Below, in pieces: positions 1 to 7,763 of a DNA stretch of 14,031 nucleotides (position 1 is the first letter of the stretch; the number at the start of each line of letters is the position of its first letter). Position numbers and translations under genes: made by a program. The DNA is from an uncultured Lachnospiraceae bacterium (GTDB lineage: Bacteria > Bacillota > Clostridia > Lachnospirales > Lachnospiraceae). The notes beneath the pieces were generated by a model. That model searched no databases. It was not told the DNA's origin and was given only the letters and a program-made list of their open reading frames with translations. Location of the stretch: contig CANPZR010000041.1 in assembly GCA_947589175.1 (NCBI GenBank), positions 1 through 14,031 on the forward strand, given 5' to 3'.

Positions 1-40
1 AAAAAATGAGAAAGAGAGGCAAGCGAACCTGCCTCTCTTT
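1..40 (-). terminator. Rho-independent terminator of the tRNA-Leu gene
   Basis: A perfect 10-base inverted repeat (AAAGAGAGGC at 11-20, GCCTCTCTTT at 31-40) encloses a 10-base loop. Read on the minus strand it is followed by a run of T (complement of the A run at 1-6). It lies about 40 bases past the 3' end of the tRNA, so it is best read as that gene's terminator. A minus-strand transcript leaves the window here. Confidence 0.8.
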
Positions 41-80
41 CTATACAAGGGAGTTGTAACTATTGGGAAAAATTACAACC

Positions 81-164
81 TGCGGATGGCGGGACTTGAA
101 CCCGCACGATGTTGCCACCGCAAGATTTTGAGTCTTGTGCGTCTGCCAATTCCGCCACATCCGC
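81..164 (-). tRNA. tRNA-Leu, anticodon CAA
   Basis: The minus strand folds into a class II tRNA of 84 nt. The 7-bp acceptor stem is GCGGATG/CATCCGC with discriminator A at 81. The anticodon stem CAAGA/TCTTG closes the loop CTCAAAA, giving anticodon CAA (plus-strand 128-130), which reads UUG leucine codons. The long variable arm CGGTG-GCAA-CATCG and the T-loop GGTTCAAGTCC are canonical. The 3' CCA is not encoded (the next bases are GGT), so it must be added after transcription. The gene stands alone here, diverges from polA, and has its own promoter and terminator. Confidence 0.97.
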
Positions 165-179
165 GCTAGAACGTGATTT

Positions 180-208
180 ATCATACCATTTTTTCGGACG
201 GGTGTCAA
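180..208 (-). promoter_or_regulatory. Sigma-A-type promoter of the tRNA-Leu gene
   Basis: On the minus strand a perfect -35 TTGACA (203-208) is followed by a 17-base spacer and the extended -10 TGGTATGAT (TATGAT at 180-185). The start would fall a few bases before the tRNA 5' end at 164. Near-consensus strength fits a stable-RNA gene. Confidence 0.78.
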
Positions 209-216
209 CAATTTTC

Positions 217-250
217 TTGAAAAAAAGGAGAAAAACCTGTATGCTATAGA
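217..250 (+). promoter_or_regulatory. Candidate polA promoter, divergent from the tRNA promoter
   Basis: TTGAAA (217-222, five of six matches to TTGACA) is followed after 17 bases by TATGCT (240-245). An alternative extended -10, TGCTATAGA, lies at 242-250. The two divergent -35 boxes sit only 8 bases apart, so polymerases for the tRNA and polA may compete. Assigned by eye only. Confidence 0.45.
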
Positions 251-256
251 TATGGC

Positions 257-282
257 GCGGGGACAGAGAAAAGGCTCCCCGC
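257..282 (+). promoter_or_regulatory. Hairpin in the polA leader
   Basis: GCGGGGA (257-263) can pair with TCCCCGC (276-282) around a 12-base loop. There is no T tract, so it is not an intrinsic terminator. It sits just before the ATG at 290 and leaves the better ribosome site (GGGGAGGT, 302-309) and the TTG at 317 outside the stem. Confidence 0.35.
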
Positions 283-316
283 ATCAGTTATGGAGACGAT
301 CGGGGAGGTAACCGCA

Positions 317-3016
317 TTGGAAAAGAAACTGGTATTGATTGACGGGAACAGCATTATAAACCGGGCCTTTTACGGGGTGCCGGAACTGACGAGCCGGGAG
401 GGGCTTCACACCAACGCCATTTACGGCTTTTTAAACATTATGTTCAAGGTGATGGAGGAGGAGGCGCCGAGCCACATGCTGATCGCATTTGACGAGAAGG
501 CCCCCACGTTCCGGCACAAGATGTACGCGGAGTACAAGGGGACGAGAAAGCCCATGCCGGAGGAGCTGCAGGAGCAGGTGCCGGTGCTCAAAGAGGTGCT
601 CTTAGCGATGAACATCCGCATTTATTCCAAGGGAGGCATTGAGGCGGACGATATTCTCGGCACGATGGCGAGGCAGGGAGAAAAAGAGGGATATTCCGTG
701 TGCGTGGTATCCGGCGACAGGGACCTTCTGCAGCTGGCCACGGATACAATCAAGATTCGTATTCCCAAGACGAAGGCGGGCCGGACGGTGGTGGAGGACT
801 ACTACACGGCGCAGGTGTTGGAAAAGTACGGGGTGACGCCCCTGCAGATTATAGATTTAAAGGGACTGATGGGAGATTCCTCGGACAATATTCCCGGCGT
901 GCCGGGGGTGGGTGAAAAGACGGCGGTGAAGCTTTTGGCCCAGTACGGCACCGTGGAGAACACGATCGCCCATGCGGACGAAATCATGCCAAAGAGAGCC
1001 AGAGAGGCCGTGAAAAATAATACGGATCTGGCGAAGCTCAGTAAGGAGCTGGCGACGATCAAGACAGACTGCAAGCTGGGAATCGTCACGGAGGAGTGCG
1101 AGCTGAAGGACACCTTTAACGCGAAGGCGTTCCAGCTGATTCAGTCGCTGGACATCAAGTCCCTGTTAAAGCGCTTCGACGGGGAGACGGGCTCCGACCG
1201 GGGCGTGGAGAAAAATTTCCGCATGATCGACACGAGGGAGGAGTGGACGTCGTTTCTGAAAGGCCTGGACGACAGAGATGTGCTGGGCGCGCGGGTGATT
1301 TTCCGGGAGAAGGAGGATGTGACGCAGGACGCGGGCGGCCAGATGACGCTGTTTATGTCGGAGTCCGGAGGGCGGCTTTTGGGGCTGGCGGTGTCCGGCG
1401 GAAAGGACGCCACCTGTTTTGCCCGGGTGGGAGAGAATTTATCGGAAAATGACGTTCTGGGGGCGTTTGGACCGCTCATGAAAAAAAGCCGCCTGGCGGC
1501 CAACGACTTAAAGGCGCAGCTGTCCTTTTTCCCGGAGGCGACGCCGGAGCGGTGCTTTGACACGAATATTGCCGCGTATCTGCTGAACCCCGTCCAGAAG
1601 GGTTTTGCGGAGGAGGACATCGCGGACGCCTACGCGGGGATCGCCATGTATCCGTACGCGCAGATGTTCGGGAAAATGTCTTTTGAGGCGGCTTTTGCGG
1701 AAAAAGAGGAGGAGCTGATCCGCTACGCCTGCTACTGCGCGCTGGTCAACACCCTGGCGGCGGGACCGCTGGAGGCGGAACTAAAAAAGACAAAGTCGCT
1801 GTCCCTGTTCCGGGAGATTGAGATGCCCCTTTTATTTACGCTGTACGATATGGAAAAATGGGGGATTCTGGTGGAGCGGGACGCCCTGCGCGAGTACGGC
1901 GTGAAACTGGGAGAGCGGATTGCGGAACTGGAGCAGGATATTTACGAGAGGGCGGGCGAGACGTTCAACATCAACTCCCCGAAGCAGCTCGGCGTTATTT
2001 TATTTGAAAAAATGCGGATGCCCTACGGAAAAAAGACCAAAACCGGGTATTCTACGTCGGCGGAGGTGCTGGAAAAGCTCCGCTTTGAGGACCCGATCGT
2101 GGAGATGATTTTGGAGTACCGGCAGCTGGCCAAGCTGAAATCCACCTACGCGGACGGGCTGGACAATTACATTGATGAGAAGGACGGCAGAATCCACACC
2201 ACCTTTAACCAGACGATTACGGCGACGGGGCGGCTCAGCAGCACAGAGCCCAACCTCCAGAACATTCCCATCCGTATGGAGCTGGGGCGGCAGATTCGGA
2301 AGGTGTTCGTGCCGGAGAAGGATTATGTCTTTCTGGACGCGGACTATTCCCAGATCGAGCTGCGGGTGCTCGCGCACATGTCGGGGGACGAGAGGCTGAT
2401 CGAGGCGTACAAGGAAAACGCGGATATCCACCGGACCACGGCGGCTCTGGTGTTCCACACCCCCTACGAGGACGTCACCGATTTACAGCGGCGCAACGCC
2501 AAGGCGGTCAATTTCGGCATCGTGTACGGCATCAGCGGGTTCGGCCTGTCGAGGGATTTGAATATTACTAAAAAAGAGGCGGAAAAATATATCAAGGACT
2601 ATTTCGCCACCTATCCGGGCGTGAAATATTATATGGACAGCCTGGTGGATATGGGAAAGAGCAAGGGATATGTGACGTCCCTGTACGGCAGGAGAAGGCC
2701 GATTCCGGAGCTGAAATCCGGGAATTTCATGCAGCGGCAGTTCGGGGAGCGCATCGCGATGAACTCGCCGATTCAGGGGACGGCGGCGGACATCATCAAG
2801 GTCGCCATGATCCGGGTGAATGAAAAGCTCAAGGACGGGAACTTTAAGTCCCGGCTGATTTTGCAGATTCACGATGAGCTGCTGGTTGAGACGTATAAGG
2901 ATGAAATATCACAGGTGCGGGAGATTCTCAATGAGGAAATGGTCCGGGCCTGCGAGCTGGTGGTGCCGCTGATCGCGGACGTAAAGCAGGGAAATACATG
3001 GTATGAGGCAAAATAG
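317..3016 (+). CDS. polA: DNA polymerase I, proofreading-deficient type
   Basis: Template-directed DNA synthesis for Okazaki fragment maturation and repair. Domains in order: a 5'-3' (flap) nuclease with an early Asp (LIDGNS, residue 9), EADD (~109-112), SGDRD (~132) and the helix-hairpin-helix stretch GDSSDNIPGVPGVGEKTA (~186-203); a 3'-5' exonuclease-like domain (~300-500) in which I do not find the catalytic D-x-E of E. coli PolA, as in Bacillus and Taq enzymes; then the palm/fingers domain with motif A DADYSQIELR (674-683), motif B RRNAKAVNFGIVYG (725-738) and motif C QIHDELLVE (HDE 852-854). Length (899 aa) is normal. I place the start at TTG 317: it has GGGGAGG at good spacing and begins MEKKLVLIDGNS as in relatives. 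An in-frame ATG at 290 adds nine residues but lacks a good ribosome site. coaE follows after 15 bases, so the two are probably co-transcribed. Confidence 0.97.
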   Translation: MEKKLVLIDGNSIINRAFYGVPELTSREGLHTNAIYGFLNIMFKVMEEEAPSHMLIAFDEKAPTFRHKMYAEYKGTRKPMPEELQEQVPVLKEVLLAMNIRIYSKGGIEADDILGTMARQGEKEGYSVCVVSGDRDLLQLATDTIKIRIPKTKAGRTVVEDYYTAQVLEKYGVTPLQIIDLKGLMGDSSDNIPGVPGVGEKTAVKLLAQYGTVENTIAHADEIMPKRAREAVKNNTDLAKLSKELATIKTDCKLGIVTEECELKDTFNAKAFQLIQSLDIKSLLKRFDGETGSDRGVEKNFRMIDTREEWTSFLKGLDDRDVLGARVIFREKEDVTQDAGGQMTLFMSESGGRLLGLAVSGGKDATCFARVGENLSENDVLGAFGPLMKKSRLAANDLKAQLSFFPEATPERCFDTNIAAYLLNPVQKGFAEEDIADAYAGIAMYPYAQMFGKMSFEAAFAEKEEELIRYACYCALVNTLAAGPLEAELKKTKSLSLFREIEMPLLFTLYDMEKWGILVERDALREYGVKLGERIAELEQDIYERAGETFNINSPKQLGVILFEKMRMPYGKKTKTGYSTSAEVLEKLRFEDPIVEMILEYRQLAKLKSTYADGLDNYIDEKDGRIHTTFNQTITATGRLSSTEPNLQNIPIRMELGRQIRKVFVPEKDYVFLDADYSQIELRVLAHMSGDERLIEAYKENADIHRTTAALVFHTPYEDVTDLQRRNAKAVNFGIVYGISGFGLSRDLNITKKEAEKYIKDYFATYPGVKYYMDSLVDMGKSKGYVTSLYGRRRPIPELKSGNFMQRQFGERIAMNSPIQGTAADIIKVAMIRVNEKLKDGNFKSRLILQIHDELLVETYKDEISQVREILNEEMVRACELVVPLIADVKQGNTWYEAK

Positions 3017-3031
3017 AAATGAGGGATATTC

Positions 3032-3664
3032 ATGCTTGTTATTGGCATTACCGGCGGGGTGGGGTGCGGGAAGTCTACAGCTGTAGATATCATGCGGGAA
3101 ACATACGGCGCGCGCACGCTGATCGCGGACAATCTGGGCCACGAGGCCATGAAGCCGGGGACGGCGGCCTACGGGGAAATCCTCCGGGTGTTCGGGGACG
3201 AGGTGGTCCTTCCGGACGGAGGGATTGACCGGGGGCGCCTGGCGGAAATCATTTACGCCGACGACGCGAAGCGGGAGCAGCTCAACGGTATCATCCACCC
3301 TTTTGTGAAAGAGCGGATCCAGGAACGGATGCGGGAGTGGGGGGACGAGCCCCTGGTCGTGCTGGAGACGGCCATTCTCTTTGAGACGGGTTGCGAAACC
3401 CTCTGCGACGAGGTGTGGGGGGTTCTCGCGGACCGGGACGTGCGGATCGGGCGGCTGATCCGCACGCGGGGATATTCGGAGGAAAAGGCGGTTTCCATCA
3501 TGGAAAAGCAGATGGGGGACGAGGAATTTATCCGCCGGTGCCACCGGATTCTGTACAACAACGGCTCCGTGGAGGAGCTGGAGGAGCAGATAAAAAAATA
3601 TTTTTCAAAATATTTTCCAAAATGTTTTCCTGAAAAATTGCGTTCCACAGCTCATGCTCTGTAA
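3032..3664 (+). CDS. coaE: Dephospho-CoA kinase
   Basis: Catalyses the last step of coenzyme A synthesis, ATP-dependent 3'-phosphorylation of dephospho-CoA, in the cytosol. The N-terminus carries the Walker A P-loop GGVGCGKST (residues 8-16). The family's substrate-site segment follows as ADNLGHEAMKPG, and a lid-like stretch rich in Arg (RLIRTRGYSEEKA) comes later. At 210 aa it is of usual length. The start is supported by GAGGG (3021-3025) six bases before ATG 3032. The gap to polA is 15 bases; this pairing is common in Firmicutes. The last ~20 residues are odd: an AT-rich tandem 12-base repeat encodes KYFS-KYFP-KCFP, outside the conserved kinase fold. Confidence 0.95.
   Translation: MLVIGITGGVGCGKSTAVDIMRETYGARTLIADNLGHEAMKPGTAAYGEILRVFGDEVVLPDGGIDRGRLAEIIYADDAKREQLNGIIHPFVKERIQERMREWGDEPLVVLETAILFETGCETLCDEVWGVLADRDVRIGRLIRTRGYSEEKAVSIMEKQMGDEEFIRRCHRILYNNGSVEELEEQIKKYFSKYFPKCFPEKLRSTAHAL
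3599..3630 (+). repeat. 12-base tandem repeat inside the coaE 3' end
   Basis: TATTTTTCAAAA (3599-3610) and TATTTTCCAAAA (3611-3622) differ at one base, and a degraded third unit starts at 3623 (TGTTTTCC). In frame they give a four-residue repeat near the CoaE C-terminus. The AT-richness contrasts sharply with the rest of the gene. Confidence 0.7.
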
Positions 3665-3672
3665 ATTCATGC

Positions 3673-3701
3673 TTTGCATATAGAAAAAAATGTGGTAAAA
3701 T
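3673..3701 (+). promoter_or_regulatory. Candidate promoter of the ftsA-like/GGDEF/MBL cluster
   Basis: In the 93-base gap after coaE, TTTGCA (3673-3678) is followed after 17 bases by the extended -10 TGGTAAAAT (3693-3701). The same nine-base -10 occurs at 9014-9022. The 5' leader would be about 50 bases. No convincing terminator separates coaE from this point, so readthrough is also possible. Confidence 0.5.
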
Positions 3702-3757
3702 AAGAATTGATAGATTTTTTATGTTTATAAAATATAGTTAAGATATAGGCGGTAATT

Positions 3758-5968
3758 ATGGCAGAGAAGAACGAAGGATATGTATTTGGCCTGGATATCG
3801 GCACGAGGAGTATTGTGGGGACCGTGGGATACCGCGTGGGCGCGGACCGGTTTATCGTTGTGGCCCAGGAGTCGATCGAGCACACCACGAGAGCGGTGAT
3901 CGACGGGCAGATTCACGATATTTTTACGGTTTCCAAGACGATACAGGAGATTAAGAACCGGCTGGAGAACCGGCTTCACCAGCCCCTCACGGACGTGAGC
4001 ATCGCGGCGGCCGGAAGGGTGTTAAAGACGAAGCAGGTGCATGTGATTCACGAGTTCGGCACGGAGACGCGGGTGACGCCGGAGCACATCCGGTCCCTGG
4101 ATATGCTGGGCGTGGAGAAGGCCTATGAGGAGATCCGGCAGGATCTGGAAAATGAGGACAAGCAGTTTTTCTGCGTGGGCTATTCCACGGTGAAATATTA
4201 TCTGAACGAGTACCCCATGGAGATGATCGAGCTCCACACCGCGCAGAATATCGGCGTGGATCTGATCGCCACGTTTCTCCCGGAGGAGGTCGTGGACGGC
4301 CTGTACTCCGCGGTGGAGGACGCGGGACTCCATGTGGCGAATCTGACTCTGGAGCCCATCGCGGCGATTCAGGTGGCGATTCCGGAGAAGTTCCGCCTGT
4401 TAAATATCGCGCTGGTAGACGTGGGCGCCGGCACTTCGGACATTTCCATTGTCAAGGAGGGGAGCATCATCGCCTTTGGCATGATTCCTCTCGCGGGCGA
4501 CGAGGTGACGGAGGCCATCGCGAAGAATTATCTCATTGATTTTGAGACGGCGGAGATGGTCAAGAGGCAGTGCGAGCGGAAGCGCTCCGTGGCCTTTCAC
4601 AATATTTTCGACGAGAGCATCCGCGTGACCAGAGAGGATATCGCGGCCATTACCGACGAGGCGGTGTCGGTCATCACAAAGAGCGTGGCGGACCGGATTA
4701 TCGAGCTCAACGGCGGCAAGACGGTCAGCGCCGTGTTCGTCGTGGGCGGCGGCGGCAAGCACGAGGGATTTACCCGGAAGCTGGCGGAGTATCTGCACCT
4801 GCCGGAGAACCGGGTGGCCATCCGGGGCGCCGAGGTGCTCACCAACGTGCAGTTTGAGCAGCCGGGGATTCAGAAGGATTCTACGCTGGTGACGCCGATC
4901 GGCATCTGCATGAATTATTACGAGCAGAGCAATAATTTCATTCACGCCACGGTGAACGGCCAGCGTGTGAAGCTGTACGACAGCGGCAATGTGACGGTGC
5001 TAGACGCCTGCATGGCTTCCGGCTTTTCCAAGGATAACCTGTTCCCGCTGCGGGGCGACACGCTCCACTATTTTGTCAACGGCGAGGCCAGGGAGGTCCG
5101 GGGCAAGACCGGCGAGGTGGCCCTGATTAAGAAAAACGGCAAGGAGATCAGCCTGAACGATCCCGTGAAAAATAACGATTCCATATCCATTAAGCCGTCC
5201 ACAAAGGGCAAGGATGGTCATATAATGGTAGGGGATATACCGGAGTGCAAGAAGGGGATTACGGTCACCCTCATGGGCACCCAGGTGTCCTGCCCGTGCA
5301 TGGTAGAGGCGGAGGGGCGCCAGGTCAGCCCGCTGTACGATGTGAGGGATCAGGACCATATTGAAACATTTGATTACTATTCGGTGGGCGGCGTGTTTGA
5401 ACTGGCCGACTTAGAGAAAGAGGACAAGGTTCTCTTAAACGGCAGGGAGGCCGGCATGAGCGCCCGTGTGGAGGACGGGGACGTCATTACCGCGAAGCCG
5501 AGAGAAGTAATAGAGGAAGTGGAGGAGGAGCCGGAGACAGAACCGGAGGATTTCCAGAAGCAGATGGAGAAGGACCCGCTTCTCCAGCCGATGAAGCCTT
5601 TGCCGGACTGGATGAAGGATATTCCTTTTGACACACCAAAGATGGGGAAGGATGGACAGATCATACCGGGCGCTGCCGACCGGAGCGCGTCGGTCGGCCA
5701 GCCGTCGGGAGCTGCGACAGGAGGCGTTTCTATAGGGGCGTCAATGGGGGCGTCAATGCAGCCGCAGGTCCATATCACGGTGAACGGGAAGCCGGTGACG
5801 CTTCCTTCCAAGGCCAATCCGATCTTTGTGGACGTCTTTGACGTGTATCCCTTTGATCTGACGAAGGCGGGCGGCACGCGCCTGATCACCCGGATCAACG
5901 GGCTCGACAAGGATTTCACGGAGCCGATGCACGAGGGCGACGAGGTAGATCTGTACTGGGAAAAATAA
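3758..5968 (+). CDS. FtsA/PilM-like actin-fold cell division protein with long C-terminal extension
   Basis: An actin-like ATPase of the FtsA/PilM group, 736 aa against roughly 420 for a standard FtsA. Nucleotide-site motifs are visible: phosphate 1 FGLDIGTRSIVGTVGY (residues ~10-25), phosphate 2 VDVGAGTSD (~221) and the adenosine motif VVGGGGKHEG (~328). The region after phosphate 1 (~80-190) would be the SHS2/1C subdomain used for partner contacts. Residues ~393-736 form an extension with three related units (~395-485, ~500-580, ~671-736), each with an N-G turn and ending in a D-x-(I/V/D) strand, like beta-grasp modules. An acidic, proline-rich linker (~582-670) precedes the third. I see no FtsA-type C-terminal membrane-anchoring amphipathic helix. 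The ribosome site is weak (AGGCGGT, 3747-3753). A diguanylate cyclase follows after 18 bases. By family it should act at the septum or envelope, but the extension makes it distinct from canonical FtsA, so I give no symbol. Confidence 0.88.
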   Translation: MAEKNEGYVFGLDIGTRSIVGTVGYRVGADRFIVVAQESIEHTTRAVIDGQIHDIFTVSKTIQEIKNRLENRLHQPLTDVSIAAAGRVLKTKQVHVIHEFGTETRVTPEHIRSLDMLGVEKAYEEIRQDLENEDKQFFCVGYSTVKYYLNEYPMEMIELHTAQNIGVDLIATFLPEEVVDGLYSAVEDAGLHVANLTLEPIAAIQVAIPEKFRLLNIALVDVGAGTSDISIVKEGSIIAFGMIPLAGDEVTEAIAKNYLIDFETAEMVKRQCERKRSVAFHNIFDESIRVTREDIAAITDEAVSVITKSVADRIIELNGGKTVSAVFVVGGGGKHEGFTRKLAEYLHLPENRVAIRGAEVLTNVQFEQPGIQKDSTLVTPIGICMNYYEQSNNFIHATVNGQRVKLYDSGNVTVLDACMASGFSKDNLFPLRGDTLHYFVNGEAREVRGKTGEVALIKKNGKEISLNDPVKNNDSISIKPSTKGKDGHIMVGDIPECKKGITVTLMGTQVSCPCMVEAEGRQVSPLYDVRDQDHIETFDYYSVGGVFELADLEKEDKVLLNGREAGMSARVEDGDVITAKPREVIEEVEEEPETEPEDFQKQMEKDPLLQPMKPLPDWMKDIPFDTPKMGKDGQIIPGAADRSASVGQPSGAATGGVSIGASMGASMQPQVHITVNGKPVTLPSKANPIFVDVFDVYPFDLTKAGGTRLITRINGLDKDFTEPMHEGDEVDLYWEK

Positions 5969-5986
5969 AATTAAGGGGGTTTCAAA

Positions 5987-7756
5987 ATGGAAAATGTAAT
6001 TTCAAAAGCGCGGGACAGAAGGAGCCTGATGGTGAGCCATATGGTCATTTACGTGGCAGTGATTTTGTATGCCTGCACCTATTTTTTTCAAAGTGACCTG
6101 AGCGGCTTTCAGCTGGTGCGAAGCATTGCGATTATCGCGGTTTTTCTGATTTTTATCATAATCAACAACCTGATTGTGAGAAGTAAAAAAAAGGAAGAGC
6201 AGAAAGTGATTACCCGCATCATTTTCTACGGCGTGCGGATGGCGGCGGCGGCAGCCATGTATTTTACGGCTTCCAGCGAATACGACAACATGATATCGCT
6301 GGCGCTCATCATTTTCTTTACGCTGGAGTGCATTATATTTGTCGCTCTAGCGTCCTTTGACGACATGGAGAAGCGGTACATCTGTTACGGCGCGTTTATC
6401 CTTGTGTACGGGCTGATCACGATGATCCAGTACATCAGCATCCTGTATGCCAAGCAGATGGAGGTGGGGGATTTTCTCAGGCGCTCCTCCATCGTGTTTA
6501 TTGTGGTGTTCATGGTCCTGGGGCTCGGCGAGTCGCTGGCGGCGTGCTGGAATTATTTTGAAAAGAGAATGTTTGCCCAGAACCGGGCGATTACCGATCT
6601 GGACGAGGCGAACGAGGCTTTGCAGGAGCAGCAGGAGAAAATCGAGCAGATCAATGAAAAGCTCGGCACGCAGAAGGTTGAGCTGCAGGCGGCCAACAAG
6701 AAGATCAACCGGTCCCACGACGAGATGTCGGTGCAGAACGAGATTTCCTCCAACATCGCCTCCACGCTGGATAAGGATGTCATGCTGAACCATGTGGCGA
6801 AGATTCTGCAGGTGCGGCTGGATCTGGATATGGTGGTCATCGTGCTGGAGGAGGACAACAGCCTTCTCGTGCCGGGCGAGGAGCCGCACGGGAGGTTTGC
6901 GGCTATTTCCACCAATCTCGGCAAGGCGTTTGAGGACGGTATTCTGGATTCCGTGAAGAACACGGATCTGAAGGAGCTTCTCACCCTCTCCAAGACCTAT
7001 ATCCAGAACACGGACACGGAGACGGTCAAATTTTTCCGGAAGGTGTCGAGCGACAAGTCCCTTCCGTCCATGATCTGCCTGCCGATTACCAAGCAGGGCG
7101 AGAGGCTGGGCACGCTGGTGATTGCCCGCGCGAAGGAAAATGCCTTTATGGACGGCAAGACGTTCTACGAGAGCATCGCCAGCCAGCTGAGCATCGGTAT
7201 TTCCAACGCGAGACTGTATGAGAAGATGAACGACATGGCAATCCGCGACGGACTGACCAGAATTTACAACCGCCGTCACTTGAGCGAGCTTCTGGACGAA
7301 TACCTGGCCGAGGGCATGAGGCGGAAGGTGCCGGTTTCCCTAGCGCTGTTCGATATCGATAAATTCAAGATGGTCAACGATACCTATGGCCATCAGTGCG
7401 GCGACGAGGTCATCCGCTACGTGGCTACCATGCTGAACCGCGGCGCGCTCACGCACGGCGGCATCGCGGGACGCTACGGCGGCGAGGAATTTGTCATTGC
7501 GTTTTTAAATAAATCGCTGGATGAGACCTATGAGATTGTGAAGGACGTCCATGAGCAGATTCGCAGCGAAAAGGTTGTTTTCGAGGATAAGGAAATCCGC
7601 GTGACGGCGAGCGCCGGCGTGGCCAGCTATCCAAAGACCTGTTCCAACCCGTCCGAGCTGCTGACGAGAGCGGACTGGGCGATGTATCACTCCAAGCGCA
7701 ACGGGCGTAACCAGATTACCATTGACAGCGATAAAATCATTGATTCTATGGACTGA
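5987..7756 (+). CDS. Membrane GAF-GGDEF diguanylate cyclase
   Basis: Makes cyclic di-GMP from two GTP. Six hydrophobic segments (about residues 15-34, 43-64, 75-95, 101-123, 131-153, 166-188) form a membrane sensor. They are followed by a coiled coil rich in E, Q and K (~203-245), a GAF-like domain (~250-410) and the GGDEF domain (~415-589). The active-site motif is intact as GGEEF (~498-502), and the metal-site segment is FDIDKFKMVNDTYGH (~455). The RxxD inhibitory site expected five residues before GGEEF reads THGG, so product feedback at the classical I-site is probably absent. The ATG has AAGGGGG (5973-5979) seven bases upstream. It lies 18 bases after the FtsA-like gene and 7 before the MBL gene, implying one operon. 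The signal sensed cannot be read from sequence. Confidence 0.94.
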   Translation: MENVISKARDRRSLMVSHMVIYVAVILYACTYFFQSDLSGFQLVRSIAIIAVFLIFIIINNLIVRSKKKEEQKVITRIIFYGVRMAAAAAMYFTASSEYDNMISLALIIFFTLECIIFVALASFDDMEKRYICYGAFILVYGLITMIQYISILYAKQMEVGDFLRRSSIVFIVVFMVLGLGESLAACWNYFEKRMFAQNRAITDLDEANEALQEQQEKIEQINEKLGTQKVELQAANKKINRSHDEMSVQNEISSNIASTLDKDVMLNHVAKILQVRLDLDMVVIVLEEDNSLLVPGEEPHGRFAAISTNLGKAFEDGILDSVKNTDLKELLTLSKTYIQNTDTETVKFFRKVSSDKSLPSMICLPITKQGERLGTLVIARAKENAFMDGKTFYESIASQLSIGISNARLYEKMNDMAIRDGLTRIYNRRHLSELLDEYLAEGMRRKVPVSLALFDIDKFKMVNDTYGHQCGDEVIRYVATMLNRGALTHGGIAGRYGGEEFVIAFLNKSLDETYEIVKDVHEQIRSEKVVFEDKEIRVTASAGVASYPKTCSNPSELLTRADWAMYHSKRNGRNQITIDSDKIIDSMD

Positions 7757-7763
7757 GGTGACT

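Noticed and set aside
60..284. Minus-strand 74-codon reading frame over the tRNA
   Set aside because: It runs straight through a clear tRNA-Leu gene and its promoter.
802..1620. Long minus-strand frames inside polA, and similar ones under the FtsA-like, cyclase and UPF0210 genes
   Set aside because: They are antisense to strongly conserved genes, have low-complexity compositions rich in Arg, Ser or His, and lack ribosome sites; G+C-rich codon use creates them.
7722..7763. Longer start for the MBL gene
   Set aside because: It lies inside the cyclase gene; ATG 7764 has a ribosome site and gives the family N-terminus.
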